Origin: Eledone cirrhosa | Lineage: Eukaryota; Mollusca; Cephalopoda; Octopoda; Eledonidae | Direction: 5' to 3' | Assembly: GCA_964016885.1 (NCBI GenBank) | Contig: OZ024743.1 | Span: forward strand, 126,724,919-126,788,918 | Length of the DNA: 64,000 nt | Shown here: piece by piece, positions 36,690 to 50,292 of the stretch | How positions within the stretch are numbered: position 1 is the first letter of the stretch | How the letters are laid out: each line of letters starts with the position of its first letter | The notes under the pieces: model-generated | The model's database searches: none | What the model was told of the DNA's origin: nothing | What the model saw: only the letters and a program-made list of their open reading frames with translations | Program-made: the position numbers and the translations under genes

Positions 36690-37142
36690 CTCATACAGAA
36701 TCTATCCTCAGTTACAAATACGAAACCATAGAAAATATTTGTGTCTACCAAAGCTTCTGCTTTCAGTTTTCTCTGAACTCAGTCATGTTTTCTATACCTT
36801 CTCTTCTTTTTTATGATATATAAATATGTTAAATATTGGAAAGAACAAAGTATTTTATGTGATCTTTGTTGACTTCACGAAATCATTCATTCCAGAAATC
36901 AGATCATGCTATGTGGCTGGTACTCAGGTGACACAGAGTGAACTCCAGTTCTGAACACTTACATGCGGTAATGGAAGACAAACTGGGCTGCATACAAAAT
37001 TACAACAAAAATTCTCTCTTTGTGTGTTGGCAATGTTCGAGGAGGCATTCTGTGCTCAACAGAAGGTAGCCGTATTAAAATAAGACCTGATATTAAACAA
37101 CCTTTTCTCGTTAACTTGTTCTTCTACAGATCACCAATTCTA

Positions 37143-37197
37143 GAACCCGGATCGACTGCTTGGAAAGCAACCATGCTAACCTTTATACCACCGACAC
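37143..37197 (-). pseudogene. tRNA-Gly stub type 8, minus strand
   Basis: Same truncation; 5' end GTGTCGG, and C31 changed to T (gctttccaagc). Confidence 0.75.
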
Positions 37198-38150
37198 CCC
37201 ATACAAACTCTAAACTGGGCTGCATACAAAATGCTTACGAGCATTAATATATGTTTATTCAGTACATATTTGTTAATGTCTATGTATATGTTCGAGTTTG
37301 TGTATGTGTGTAAGTGTGTGTTTATAGTAGAAATAACCACTCCTGAAAAGCAAGCGTACTCCTTGTACATATTAGGCGTGTGTAGAGAATGCTTTCGTGA
37401 AATCCAAAAAGTCCATATGCAATGTGCTGAATCATTTATGGATACTGAAACCCTTCATCACTCGGAGACAAAACACTGAATTTGTGGTGTCATTTGCACG
37501 TCTTCTCATTCTCCATTCAAATCCAGGAAGAAGTACTGTGCTTTTCTTTCTCTGTTGAGCAACCAGAGAGCAAGTAGAGAAATCTCTTGATAAAAAACCG
37601 GTATTTATATTATCCTTCTTATGTTATGGGTTCTCAAATAAATATGAAAAGCATCACTGGTGGGATATCGGAACGTAAAATACACAAGTGAAGTCCACAA
37701 CATGTCCACAAGATTTCTCCACGTACTCTCTGTTTGCTCAACAGAGTCAGGAGGGGAAATTAATGGTATTTCTACACGGAATTCAATGCTGAGTGAAAGG
37801 GCAAAAGGCACCAAGAATTTGATGTTTTGGTCTGAGAGATGCAGAGGTTCAGTATCCTTAAATAAAACAACACATTGCATAAGGATCCTTTTGATTTCAC
37901 TAAGTGATTATTTCTACTATAAACACACACATACCGACAAACACAAACTCGAACACATACATAGACATTAACACATGTAATGAATACCCATATATTAATG
38001 CTCGTGTACAATAGTGTAACTTATCTATTTATCATAGAGGGAAAAGAAAGAGAAAAAATGACTGAATTCGGCAAAAAAACTTAGACCTTGTAGGTTTGGT
38101 TGACAAATACTTTCTATTAGAATATTTAAATGATCCTGTTCGTTAAAAGG

Positions 38151-38222
38151 ATGTCGGTAGTGTAACGGTTAGCATGGTTTCTTTCATAGCAATTGTTCGT
38201 GGTTCGACACCCGGCCGACTTA
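38151..38222 (+). pseudogene. tRNA-like type 9 with anticodon TCA, intact B box
   Basis: Best type 9 copy: B box ggttcgacacc is perfect and the 3' acceptor CCGACTT pairs with ATGTCGG at six of seven positions. The T stem still has two mismatches and nt 37 is T. Confidence 0.6.
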
Positions 38223-38811
38223 TGTCCTCTTTATTAAGGTACTGTTAAAATACTTTTTTATTTTCATTTCTCTTTCTTGATTAAATTTGTCTTTTTAATG
38301 ATACCATTTGTTTTTCTTTATAATTCAAATGAAATATGGAAAGGGCAGATGTAAAAAAAGTATCAAATTCTACATCAGCTGCGAATATATCTAAGACACA
38401 TCTCATGGACATAAGGACAAATGGCGTAATTTATATTCCGAGATCAAATCCCACCAGTTGTGTCGCTGAAATTTTTTTGAGACACCATATGCAAGATGGA
38501 TGACGTGAAGACGAGGATTTTCGAGGAATTTCCCCATTTATCTCATTGTGGCTACCTCCAGTTATGCAGAGTACTCCCTCTAGCATTGCAAACTCACAAA
38601 GGGAGAATTTCGTTTTTCTGAGTATCAAAACCCTATGAGTACCAGCCATATGATACGACTTGGTATCTGTATCGAATGATTTGTTGAAGTCAACAAAGAC
38701 TACATACAATGCTTTGTTATTTCTCAAGAGAAAACTTAAAGCCGCAGCTTTGCTAGACACAAACATTTTGTATAGTTCAATATCTTTAAATGATGGTAAA
38801 GTTTGTATGAG

Positions 38812-38883
38812 GCGTCGGTGGTGTAACGGTTAGCATGGTTGCCTTCCAAGCAGTCGATCCGGGTTCGACTCCCGGCCGACGCA
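38812..38883 (+). tRNA. tRNA-Gly (TCC), type 1, array B
   Basis: Consensus sequence, all stems paired, TCC anticodon. Confidence 0.93.
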
Positions 38884-39203
38884 TCTTCAATTTTGCTTGT
38901 TTAGACACTGTTCATGCAGATTTTTCTTATTATATATTTTCATAACGATTTCTACTGCATGTTACATGTCATCGTTTGAGACTATCTATATCTACCTAAA
39001 AGGCAAGTATAAATGGTTCAGAAGAAGTTATTAAGAAAAGAATAATTCTATACACTCATTTAGACAGCATATCTCTATTACACCTGGCGGATTGGTGTAA
39101 ACGGTGTACTTTACCCTTCTGAAATCAAATCCAGAAGCATCTTTGGTAGACACAAAAAACTTCCTTTGGTTAGAATCTTTAAATGGTTTTACTCGTTGAA
39201 AAG

Positions 39204-39275
39204 ACGTCGGTGGTGTAACAGTTAGCATGACTTGCTTCCAAGCAATCTATCCGAGTTCGACTACCGGCCGAATCA
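39204..39275 (+). pseudogene. tRNA-Gly-like type 4, array B
   Basis: As at 32657, but the variable region reads caatctatcc (G45 to T). Confidence 0.7.
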
Positions 39276-39618
39276 TCTTCGACAGGAGTTTAACTTGTGT
39301 GCCATTAACTCTCATGCCAGACAGCGATGATAAATGCAAATGTTTCTGGGTATCAAAACGCTCTGAGTACCAAGGATATGTCACAACCCACCAGTGATGT
39401 TGATATTTATTTGAGACACCATGTGCAAGATGGATGACATGAAGTCTGGTATTAGCGATGAAATACTCTATTTGCTCAAAAGTGTCAGTAAGAAAATCAC
39501 AGCAGTTCTACCAGAAACTCAAAATGGATAGAGGGACGTGGTACAGGCACCATGAAACAACGCTAGAACTGTTTGTTCGGAAAAACAAGAAATGGAAAGA
39601 AACCGCTTATTAATAATT

Positions 39619-39804
39619 GTTTCTACCTTTGGCAAAACGCCAGCATTTATCCCAGTGTATTACTGGTACTTCATTTTATCGACCCCGTAAGGATGAAAGG
39701 CAAAGTTAACCTCGGCGGGATTTAAACTCAGATAATAAATGGCCCTAACTCTTTGCTGCAAAGTATGGCATCCGACCCTCTATCGATACGGGCAATCCAC
39801 CGCC
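39619..39804 (-). mobile_element. SINE, minus strand, in array B unit
   Basis: Same position and flanks; shares the variants atttaaactcag and ataaatggccc with the copy at 19994. Confidence 0.85.
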
Positions 39805-40776
39805 CTTATTAATAATTATCTCCTCTTCAAATATTGGCAACAACCAAGAGGGAATTCTTTTCTTATTTGTGCATGCGTCCCAGCTTCACACCCAGTACAG
39901 TATGTAACTGTTCAGAACTGGAGTTGAAATTGTGTGATATGAGCTCTTCTTCCAGAGAGCAATGATAAGAGAGTACCAGAGAGCAATGATAAGAGAGTAC
40001 CAGCCACATAGCATGGTTTGATTTCTGTATAGAATGATTTCGTAAAGTCAACAAAGATCACATAAAATACTTTGGTCTTTCCAATATTTAACATATTTAT
40101 ATATCATACAGAGAAAAGAAGGTATAGAAAACATGACTGAGTTGAGAGAAAACTTAAAGCAGCAGCTTTGGTAGACACAAATATTTTGTATAGTTTAGTA
40201 TCTTTAAATGATAGCGTAAATAAAAAAAGAAACTACGTTTTAATAATGAGATTCTGGACGTCTGATATTTTCGACGAGATCTGTAAAAGAACATGTTACC
40301 CGGTCAGGAGGAAAGGTAGTTAAGTATCAGGTCTTATTTCAATGCAGCTACCTTCAGTTGAGCACAGAATGCCTCCTCGAACATTGCCAACACTCAAAGA
40401 GTGAACTTTTGTTGTAAATTTGTCTCCCATTGCCACATGTAAGTGTTCAGAACTGGATATAATCCTGTGTCACCTGAGCCGTCATGGCAGAGAGCAATGA
40501 TAAGAGTAAACTTTTCTGGGTATCAAACCCTCTAAGAACCAGCCACATAGCATGACCCGATTTCTGCATGGAATCATTTCGTGATGTCAACAAAGATCAC
40601 ATAAAATACTTTGTTCTTTCCAATATTTAACATATTTATATGTTATAATCCAACATTTATATTCTAATATTTAACATGTTTAGATACAGAGAAGAGAAGG
40701 TATAGAAAACATGACATGTAGGCAGAAACAATTTATATAGTTCAGTATCTTTAAATGATGGCGGCGTTAGCATGAG

Positions 40777-40848
40777 GCTTCGGTGGTGTAACGGTTAGCA
40801 TGGTTGCCGTCCAAGCAGTCGATCCGCGTTCGACTCTCGGCCGACGCA
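40777..40848 (+). pseudogene. tRNA-Gly-like type 3 (U33 lost), array B
   Basis: Type 3 with an additional T-stem change (CTCGG), shared with the copy at 21152. Confidence 0.75.
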
Positions 40849-41700
40849 TGAGTTTCGTTTTTGATGGAGGTGCTTTGTGTTTTTAATCATAACATTTCTT
40901 TGATTTTTATATATAATTCAAATAAGAGAAGGAAAGGACAGGGGTTAAAAACGTCAAATTCTACTACATCAGTTGAGAAATATATCTCAGACACAATCGT
41001 GAACCCAATGACAAACGGCGTACTTTACAATCCGAGATCAAATACCACCAGTTATGTCGTTGATATTTGTTTGAGACACCATATGCAAGATGGATAACGT
41101 GAAGACGAGGATAATCGAGGAATTTCTCTGGTAACTCAAAAGTCCAAGTGAAGAAAATGACAACATTTCTACTGGAAACCGAAAGTGGATTGAGGGGACA
41201 TAGTAAGAGAATCTTGAAACAACTCTAGAATTGTGGGTTGTTAAGAAAAAGAAACGGCGTATTAATAATGACAGCCTTGACCTCTGTCATTTACGGGGTG
41301 ATGAGTAAAACAAAATGTTAACAACTCAGGAAAAAAGGTTGTTTGCTATCAGGTCTTATCTGAATGTGGCTACCTGGGGTTGAGAGTAGAATGCTTCCTC
41401 GATCATTGGCAATACACAAAGAGAGAAATTCGTCTTTTATGTTTGCATGTAGCCCAGCTTGACTCCCACTACCACATGTAAGTGTTCAGAACTGGAGTAA
41501 CTTGTGTCACCTAGCTCTCATGCCAGAGAGCAATGATAACAGTGGTCTTTTCTGGCTGTCAAAACCCTCCGAGTACCAGCCACATCGTAGTATATAAAAC
41601 ATGACGAGTTCAGAGACAACTTAAAGCAGACAAACATTTTGGGAGAGACAAACATTTTGTATTGTTCAGTATCTTTAAATGATGGCGAAACTTTCATGAG

Positions 41701-41772
41701 GCGTCGGTGGTGTAACGGTTACCATGGTTGCTTTCCAAGCAATCGATCCGGGTTCGACTCCCGGCCGACGCA
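41701..41772 (+). tRNA. tRNA-Gly (TCC), type 2, array B
   Basis: Identical type 2 gene with the 'acatt' trailer, as at 22075 and 28604. Confidence 0.9.
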
Positions 41773-41906
41773 ACATTACTTTTGTTTTTTTATGTAGACA
41801 TTGTTCATTCAGATAGTTCAGATTTTATTTTCATAACTTTTCACTTTCATGTTACATGCCTAACGTTTTAGACTATCTATCCCTGCCTAAAAATCAAGTA
41901 TAAGTA

Positions 41907-41934
41907 ACCATGCTAACCGTTACACCACCGACGC
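41907..41934 (-). pseudogene. tRNA-Gly stub type 7, minus strand
   Basis: Same 28 nt and breakpoint. Confidence 0.75.
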
Positions 41935-42337
41935 TTCATACAAGTCCGATCATCATTTAAGGTACTGAACTATACAAAATACTGGTGTCTACCAAAGCTG
42001 CTGCTTTAAATATTCTCTGAATTCAGCCAAGCTTTCTCTTATCATTGCTCTCTGGCGTGAGGGCCCATGGCACACAAGTTGAACTGATGTAGTAGAAGTT
42101 GATACTTTTTAATCTCTGTCCTTTCCCTCTTTTAATTGAATTATATATAAAAAAGGAATAACATTAGAATTTGAACAAACGGAAGACGACAGACTTTAAA
42201 ACACAGCATAGCTTTGCAAGGCCGTTTGCTTGCAAGCGGATCGAATATTATTATTATTATTCGATATAACCCATACTTACATTTAAAAAAGAAATGTTAT
42301 GATTGAAAAGATAAAACACATCCATAAGTGCCTCAGT

Positions 42338-42409
42338 TGCGTCTGCCAGGAGCCGAATCCGGACCTACTGCTTGGAAAGCAACCATGCTTACCGTTACAC
42401 CACGGACGT
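42338..42409 (-). pseudogene. tRNA-Gly-like type 5, minus strand, acceptor broken
   Basis: Same C6 variant as the copy at 35791. Confidence 0.55.
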
Positions 42410-43166
42410 CTTTCCGATGCGGTGAATCATTTAAAGATTCTAAGCTATATATAATTTTTGTGTCTATCAAAGCTACTGTTTTAATTTCTTTGCTATATTC
42501 ATCCATTTTTCTCCTTCATTGTGTGTTGGCAATGTTCGAGGAGGCATTCTGTGTTCAACTGAAGGTAGCCGTATTGAAATAAGACCTGATACTAAACTAC
42601 CTTTCCTCAAGACCCGACAAGCGTGTGCGTTCTACATTTTGCGAGTATGTAGAGAATGTATTCGTGAAATCAAAAGAGTCCTTATGCAATGTGAAGTATC
42701 ATTTAAGGATTCTGAAAACCTGCATCTCTCGGAGACAAATCACCAAATTTAAGTCTTCTGCCTGACTTGGCACTCTACATTGAATTACGTATAGAAGTAC
42801 CATGAATATCTCCCTCTGACTATGTTGAACAAACAGAGAGAAAGTAGAGAAATCTCTCGATAAAACCGTTTTTAGATTATCCTTCTTGCGTAAATAAACA
42901 TGAAAAACATCAATGGCGGGATTTGATTTCGGAACGTAAACTACACTGTTTTGATATGGAGTCCACAGGATGTAGCAGAGATATGTTTTCCAACTGATGG
43001 TGTAGAGATCTTCTTTTCTTAATATATATTTCTCAACTACATATACTTGACATTTAGGAAGATATAGAGAATCTAAAATGTTAGACATGTGACATACAGT
43101 AGAGATCGTGACGAAAATATAATAAGAAAAATCTGCATGAACAGTGTCTAAACAAACAAAATTAAA

Positions 43167-43236
43167 TGTCGGTTGGGAGTCGAACCCGGATCGACTGTTT
43201 GTAAGGCATCCATTCTAACCGTTACACCAGCGAAGC
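43167..43236 (-). pseudogene. tRNA-like type 6 with anticodon TAC, minus strand
   Basis: Same sequence as 23541. Confidence 0.7.
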
Positions 43237-43689
43237 CTCATACAGACTCTATCCTCAGTTACAAATACGAAACCATAGAAAATATTTGTGTCTACCAAAG
43301 CTGCTGCTTTCAGTTTTCTCTGAACTCAGTCATGTTTTCTATACCTTCTCTTCTTTTTTATGATATATAAATATGTTAAATATTGGAAAGAACAAAGTAT
43401 TTTATGTGATCTTTGTTGACTTCACGAAATCATTCATTCCAGAAATCAGATCATGCTATGTGGCTGGTACTCAGGTGACACAGAGTGAACTCCAGTTCTG
43501 AACACTTACATGCGGTAATGGAAGACAAACTGGGCTGCATACAAAATTACAACAAAAATTCTCTCTTTGTGTGTTGGCAATGTTCGAGGAGGCATTCTGT
43601 GCTCAACAGAAGGTAGCCGTATTGAAATAAGACCTGATATCAAACAACCTTTTCTCGTTAACTTGTTCTTCTACAGATCCACAATTCTA

Positions 43690-43744
43690 GAACCCGGATC
43701 GACTGCTTGGAAGGCAACCATGCTAACCTTTATACCACAGAGAC
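43690..43744 (-). pseudogene. tRNA-Gly stub type 8, minus strand
   Basis: Same truncation; 5' end decayed to GTCTCTG. Confidence 0.7.
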
Positions 43745-44701
43745 CCCATACAAACTCTAAACTGGGCTGCATACAAAATGCTTACGAGCATTAATATATG
43801 TTTATTCAGTACATATTTGTTAATGTCTATGTATATGTTCGAGTTTGTGTATGTGTGTAAGTGTGTGTTTATAGTAGAAATAACCACTCCTGAAAAGCAA
43901 GCGTACTCCTTGTACATATTAGGCGTGTGTAGAGAATGCTTTCGTGAAATCCAAAAAGTCCATATGCAATGTGCTGAATCATTTATGGATACTGAAACTC
44001 TTCATCACTCGGAGACAAAACACTGAATTTGTGGTGTCATTTGCACGTCTTCTCATTCTCCATTCAAATCCAGGAAGAAGTACTGTGCCTTTCTTTCTCT
44101 GCCTCTGTTGAGAAAACAGAGAGCAAGTAGAGAAATCTCTTGATTAAAAACCCGTATTTATATTATCCTTCTTGTGTTATGGGTTCTCAAATAAATATGA
44201 AAAGCATCACTGGTGGGATATCGGAACGTAAAATACACAAGTGAAGTCCACAACATGTCCACAAGATTTCTCCACGTACTCTCTGTTTGCTCAACAGAGT
44301 CAGGAGGGGAAATTAATGGTATTTCTACACGGAATTCAATGCTGAGTGAAAGGGCAAAAGGCACCAAGAATTTGATGTTTTGGTCTGAGAGATGCAGAGG
44401 TTCAGTATCCTTAAATAAAACAACACATTGCATAAGGATCCTTTTAATTTCACTAAGTGATTATTTCCACTATAAACACACACGTACCGACAAACACAAA
44501 CTCGAACACATACATAGACATTAACACATGTAATGAATAACCATATATTAATGCTCGTGTACAATAGTGTAACTTATCTATTTATCATAGAGGGAAAAGA
44601 AAGAGAAAAAATGACTGAATTCGGCAAAAAAACAGACGTTGTAGGTTTGGTTGACAAAGACTTTCTATTAGAATATTTAAATGATCCTGTTCGTTAAAAG
44701 G

Positions 44702-44773
44702 ATGTCGGTAGTGTAACGGTTAGCATGGTTTCTTTCATAGCAATTGTTCGTGGTGCGACACCCGGTCGACTTA
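44702..44773 (+). pseudogene. tRNA-like type 9 with anticodon TCA
   Basis: Same damaged B-box form as 25078. Confidence 0.65.
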
Positions 44774-45362
44774 TGTCCTCTTTATTAAGGTACTGCTAAA
44801 ATACTTTTTTATTTTCATTTCTCTTTCTTGATTAAATTTGTCTTTTTAATGATACCATTTGTTTTTCTTTATAATTCAAATGAAATAGGGAAAGGGCAGA
44901 TGTAAAAAAAGTATCAAATTCTACATCAGCTGCGAATATATCTAAGACACATCTCATGGACATAAGGACAAATGGCGTAATTTATATTCCGAGATCAAAT
45001 CCCACCAGTTGTGTCGCTGAAATTTTTTTGAGACACCATATGCAAGATGGATGACGTGAAGACGAGGATTATCGAGGAATTTCCCCATTTATCTCATTCT
45101 GGCTACCTCCAGTTATGCAGACTACTCCCTCTAGCATTGCAAACTCACAAAGGGAGAATTTCGTTTTTCTGAGTATCAAAACCCTATGAGTACCAGCCAT
45201 ATGATACGACCTGGTATCTGTATCGAATGATTTGTTGAAGTCAACAAAGACTACATACAATGCTTTGTTATTTCTCAAGAGAAAACTTAAAGCAGCAGCT
45301 TTGCTAGACACAAACATTTTGTATAGTTCAATATCTTTAAATGATGGTAAAGTTTGTATGAG

Positions 45363-45434
45363 GCGTCGGTGGTGTAACGGTTAGCATGGTTGCCTTCCAA
45401 GCAGTCGATCCGGGTTCGACTCCCGGCCGACGCA
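45363..45434 (+). tRNA. tRNA-Gly (TCC), type 1, array B
   Basis: Consensus sequence, the sixth perfectly identical copy in the window. Confidence 0.93.
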
Positions 45435-45754
45435 TCTTCAATTTTGTTTGTTTAGACACTGTTCATGCAGATTTTTCTTATTATATATTTTCATAACGAT
45501 TTCTACTGCATGTTACATGTCATCGTTTGAGACTATCTATATCTGCCTAAAAGGCAAGTATAAATGGTTCAGAAAAAGTTATTAAGAAAAGAATAATTCT
45601 ATACCCTCATTTAGACAGCATATCTCTATTACACCTGGCGGATAGGTGTAAACGGTGTACTTTACCCTTCTGAAATCAAATCCAGAAGCATCTTTGGTAG
45701 ACACAAAAAACTTCCTTTGGTTAGAATCTTTAAATGGTTTTACTCGTTGAAAAG

Positions 45755-45826
45755 ACGTCGGTGGTGTAACAGTTAGCATGACTTGCTTCCAAGCAATCGA
45801 TCCGAGTTCGACTACCGGCCGAATCA
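45755..45826 (+). pseudogene. tRNA-Gly-like type 4, array B
   Basis: Same sequence as the copy at 32657. Confidence 0.7.
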
Positions 45827-46169
45827 TCTTCGACAGGAGTTTAACTTGTGTGCCATTAACTCTCATGCCAGACAGCGATGATAAATGCAAACGTTTCTGG
45901 GTATCAAAACGCTCTGAGTACCAAGGATATGTCACAACCCACCAGTGATATTGATATTTATTTGAGACACCATGTGCAAGATGGATGACATGAAGTCTGG
46001 CATTAGCGATGAAATACTCTATTTGCTCAAAAGCGTCAGTAAGAAAATCACAGCAGTTCTACCAGAAACTCAAAATGGATAGAGGGACGTGGTACGGGCA
46101 CCATGAAAGAACGCTAGAACTGTTTGTTCGGAAAAACAAGAAATGGAAAGAAACCGCTTATTAATAATT

Positions 46170-46355
46170 GTTTCTACCTTTGGCAAAACGCCAGCATTTA
46201 TCCCAGTGTATTACTGGTACTTCATTTTATCGACCCCGTAAGGATGAAAGGCAAAGTTAACCTCGGCGGGATTTGAACTCAGATAATAAAGGGCCCTAAC
46301 TCTTTGCTGCAAAGCATGGCGTCCGACCCTCTATCGATACGGCCAATCCACCGCC
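46170..46355 (-). mobile_element. SINE, minus strand, in array B unit
   Basis: Same position and flanks in the fifth complete unit. The next unit (52.67 kb) is broken just before this site and has no SINE. Confidence 0.85.
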
Positions 46356-47327
46356 CTTATTAATAATTATCTCCTCTTCAAATATTGGCAACAACCAAGA
46401 GGGAATTCTTCTCTTATTTTTGCATGCGTCCCAGCTTCACACCCAGTACAGTATGTAACTGTTCAGAACTGGAGTTGAAATTGTGTGCTATGAGCTCTTC
46501 TTCCAGAGAGCAATGATAAGAGAGTACCAGAGAGCAATGATAAGAGAGTACCAGCCACATAGCATGGTCTGATTTCTGTATAGAATGATTTCGTAAAGTC
46601 AACAAAGATCCCATAAAATACTTTGGTCTTTCCAATATTTAACATATTTATATATCATACAGAGAAAAGAAGGTATAGAAAACATGACTGAGTTGAGAGA
46701 AAACTTAAAGCAGCAGCTTTGGTAGACACAAATATTTTGTATAGTTTAGTATCTTTAAATGATAGCGTAAATAATAAAAGAAACTACGTTTTAATAATGA
46801 GATTCTGGACGTCTGATATTTTCGACGAGATCTGTAAAAGAACATGTTACCCGGTCAGGAGGAAAGGTAGTTAAGTATCAGGTCTTATTTCAATGCAGTT
46901 ACCTTCAGTTGAGCACAGAATGCCTCCTCGAACATTGCCAACACACAAAGAGTGAACTTTTGTTGTAAATTTGTCTCCCATTGCCACATGTAAGTGTTCA
47001 GAACTGCATATAATCCTGTGTCACCTGAGACGTCATGGCAGAGAGCAATGATAAGAGTACACTTTTCTGGGTATCAAACCCTCTAAGTACCAGCCACATA
47101 GCATCACCCGATTTCTGCATGGAATCATTTCGTGATGTCAACAAAGATCACATAAAATACTTTGTTCTTTCCAATATTTAACATATTTATATGTTATAAT
47201 CCAACATTTATATTCTAATATTTAACATGTTTAGATACAGAGAAGAGAAGGTATAGAAAACATGACATGTAGGCAGAAACAATTTATATAGTTCAGTATC
47301 TTTAAATGATGGCGGCGTTAGCATGAG

Positions 47328-47399
47328 GCTTCGGTGGTGTAACGGTTAGCATGGTTGCCGTCCAAGCAGTCGATCCGCGTTCGACTCTAGGCCGACGCA
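47328..47399 (+). pseudogene. tRNA-Gly-like type 3 (U33 lost), array B
   Basis: Type 3 with a T-stem 3' strand reading CTAGG, which adds further mispairing. Confidence 0.75.
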
Positions 47400-48251
47400 T
47401 GAGTTTCGTTTTTGATGGAGGTGCTTTGTGTTTTTAATCATAACATTTCTTTGATTTTTATATCTAATTCAAATAAGAGAAGGAAAGGACAGGGGTTAAA
47501 AACGTCAAATTCTACTACATCAGTTGAGAAATATATCTCAGACACAATCGTGAACCCAATGACAAACGGCGTACTTTACATTCCGAGATCAAATACCACC
47601 AGTTATGTCGTTGATATTTGTTTGAGAAACCATTTGCAAGATGGATAACGTGAAGACGAGGATAATCGAAGAATTTCTCTGGTTACTCAAAAGTCCAAGT
47701 GAAGAAAATGACAACATTTCTACTGGAAACCGAAAGTGGATTGAGGGGACGTAGTAAGAGAATCTTGAAACAACTCTAGAATTGTGTTTTGTTAAGAAAA
47801 AGAAACGGCGTATTAATAATGACATCCTTGACCTCTGTCATTTACGGGGTGATGAGTAAAACAAAATGTTAACAACTCAGGAAAAAAGGTTGTTTACTAT
47901 CAGGTCTTATCTGAATGTGGCTACCTGGGGTTGAGAGTAGAATGCTTCCTCGATCACTGGCAATACACAAAGAGAGAAATTCGTCTTTTATGTTTGCATG
48001 TAGCCCAGCTTGACTCCCACTACCACATGTAAGTGTTCAGAACTGGAGTAACTTGTGTCACCTAGCTCTCATGCCAGAGAGCAATGATAACAGTGGTCTT
48101 TTCTGGCTGTCAAAACCCTCCGAGTACCAACCACATCGTAGTATATAAAACATGACGAGTTCAGAGAAAACTTAAAGCAGACAAACATTTTGGGAGAGAC
48201 AAACATTTTGTATTGTTCAGTATCTTTAAATGATGGCGAAACTTTCATGAG

Positions 48252-48323
48252 GCGTCGGTGGTGTAACGGTTACCATGGTTGCTTTCCAAGCAATCGATCC
48301 GGGTTCGACTCCCGGCCGACGCA
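48252..48323 (+). tRNA. tRNA-Gly (TCC), type 2, array B
   Basis: Identical type 2 gene; trailer variant shared with 35154. Confidence 0.9.
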
Positions 48324-48457
48324 ATATTACTTTTGTTTTTTTATGTAGACATTGTTCATTCAGATAGTTCAGATTTTATTTTCATAACTTTTCACTTTCA
48401 TGTTACATGTCTAACGTTTTAGACTATCTATCCCTGCCTAAAAATCAAGTATAAGTA

Positions 48458-48485
48458 ACCATGCTAACCGTTACACCACCGACGC
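48458..48485 (-). pseudogene. tRNA-Gly stub type 7, minus strand
   Basis: Same 28 nt and breakpoint. Confidence 0.75.
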
Positions 48486-48887
48486 TTCATACAAGTCCGA
48501 TCATCATTTAAGGTACTGAACTATACAAAATACTGGTGTCTACCAAAGCTGCTGCTTTAAATATTCTCTGAATTCAGCCAAGCTTTCTCTTATCATTGCT
48601 CTCTGGCGTGAGGGCCCATGGCACACAAGTTGAACTGATGTAGTAGAAGTTGATACTTTTTAATCTCTGTCCTTTCCCTCTTTTAATTGAATTATATATA
48701 AAAAAGAATAAAATTAGAATTTGAACAAACGGAAGACGACAGACTTTAAAACACAGCATAGCTTAGTAAGGCCGTTTGCTTGCAAGCGGATCGAATATTA
48801 TTATTATTATTCGATATAACCCATACTTACATTTAAAAAAGAAATGTTATGATTGAAAAGATAAAACACATCCATAAGTGCCTCAGT

Positions 48888-48959
48888 TGCATCTGCCAGG
48901 AGCCGAATCCGGACCTACTGCTTGGAAAGCAACCATGCTTACCGTTACACCACAGACGT
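48888..48959 (-). tRNA. tRNA-Gly-like type 5 (TCC), minus strand, borderline
   Basis: Type 5 with T6-A66 kept and C69 to T, giving a G3-T69 wobble. Confidence 0.45.
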
Positions 48960-49714
48960 CTTTCCGATGCGGTGAATCATTTAAAGATTCTAAGCTATAT
49001 ATAATTTTTGTGTCTATCAAAGCTACTGTTTTAATTTCTTTGCTATATTCATCCATTTTTCTCCTTCATTGTGTGTTGGCAATGTTCGAGGAGGCATTCT
49101 GTGCTCAACTGAAGGTAGCCGTATTGAAATAAGACCTGATACTAAACTACCTTTCCTCAAGACCCGACAAGCGTGTGCGTTCTACATTTTGCGAGTATGT
49201 AGAGAATGTATTCGTGAAATCAAAAGAGTCCTTATGCAATGTGAAGTATCATTTAAGGTTTCTGAAAACCTGCATCTCTCGGAGACAAATCACCAAATTT
49301 AACTCTTCTGCCTGACTTGGCACTCTACATTGAATTACGTATAGAAGTACCATGAATATCTCCCTCTGACTATGTTGAACAAACAGAGAGAAAGTAGAGA
49401 AATCTCTCGATAAACCCGTTTTTAGATTATCCTTCTTGCGTAAATGAACATGAAAAACATCAATGGCGAGATTTGATTTCGGAACGTAAACTACACTGTT
49501 TTGATATGGAGTCCACAAGGTGTAGCAGAGATATGTTTTCCAACTGATGGTGTAGAGATCTTCTTTTCTTAATATATATTTCTCAACTACATATACTTGA
49601 CATTTAGGAAGATATAGAGAATCTAAAATGTTAGACATGTGAAATACAGTAGAGATCGTGACGAAAATATAATAAGAAAAATCTGCATGATTTGTCTAAA
49701 CAAACAAAATTAAA

Positions 49715-49784
49715 TGTCGACTGGGAGTCGAATCCGGATCGACTGTTTGTAAGGCATCCATTCTAACCGTTACACCAGCGAAGC
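49715..49784 (-). pseudogene. tRNA-like type 6 with anticodon TAC, minus strand
   Basis: Type 6 TAC copy with three substitutions in the 3' half (tgtcgactgggagtcgaatc on +): the T stem begins CCGGA. Confidence 0.7.
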
Positions 49785-50237
49785 CTCATACAGACTCTAT
49801 ACTCAGTTAAAAATACGAAACCATAGAAAATATTTGTGTCTACCAAAGCTGCTGCTTTCAGTTTTCTCTGAACTCAGTCATGTTTTCTATACCTTCTCTT
49901 CTTTTTTATGATATATAAATATGTTAAATATTGGAAAGAACAAAGTATTTTATGTGATCTTTGTTGACTTCACGAAATCATTCATTCCAGAAATCAGATC
50001 ATGCTATGTGGCTGGTACTCAGGTGACACAGAGTGAACTCCAGTTCTGAACACTTACATGCGGTAATGGAAGACAAACTGGGCTGCATACAAAATTACAA
50101 CAAAAATTCTCTCTTTGTGTGTTGGCAATGTTCGAGGAGGCATTCTGTGCTCAACAGAAGGTAGCCGTATTGAAATAAGACCTGATATTAAACAACCTTT
50201 TCTCGTTAACTTGTTCTTCTACAGATCACCAATTCTA

Positions 50238-50292
50238 GAACCCGGATCGACTGCTTGGAAGGCAACCATGCTAACCTTTATACCACCGACAC
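50238..50292 (-). pseudogene. tRNA-Gly stub type 8, minus strand
   Basis: Same truncation; 5' end GTGTCGG as at 37143. Confidence 0.75.
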
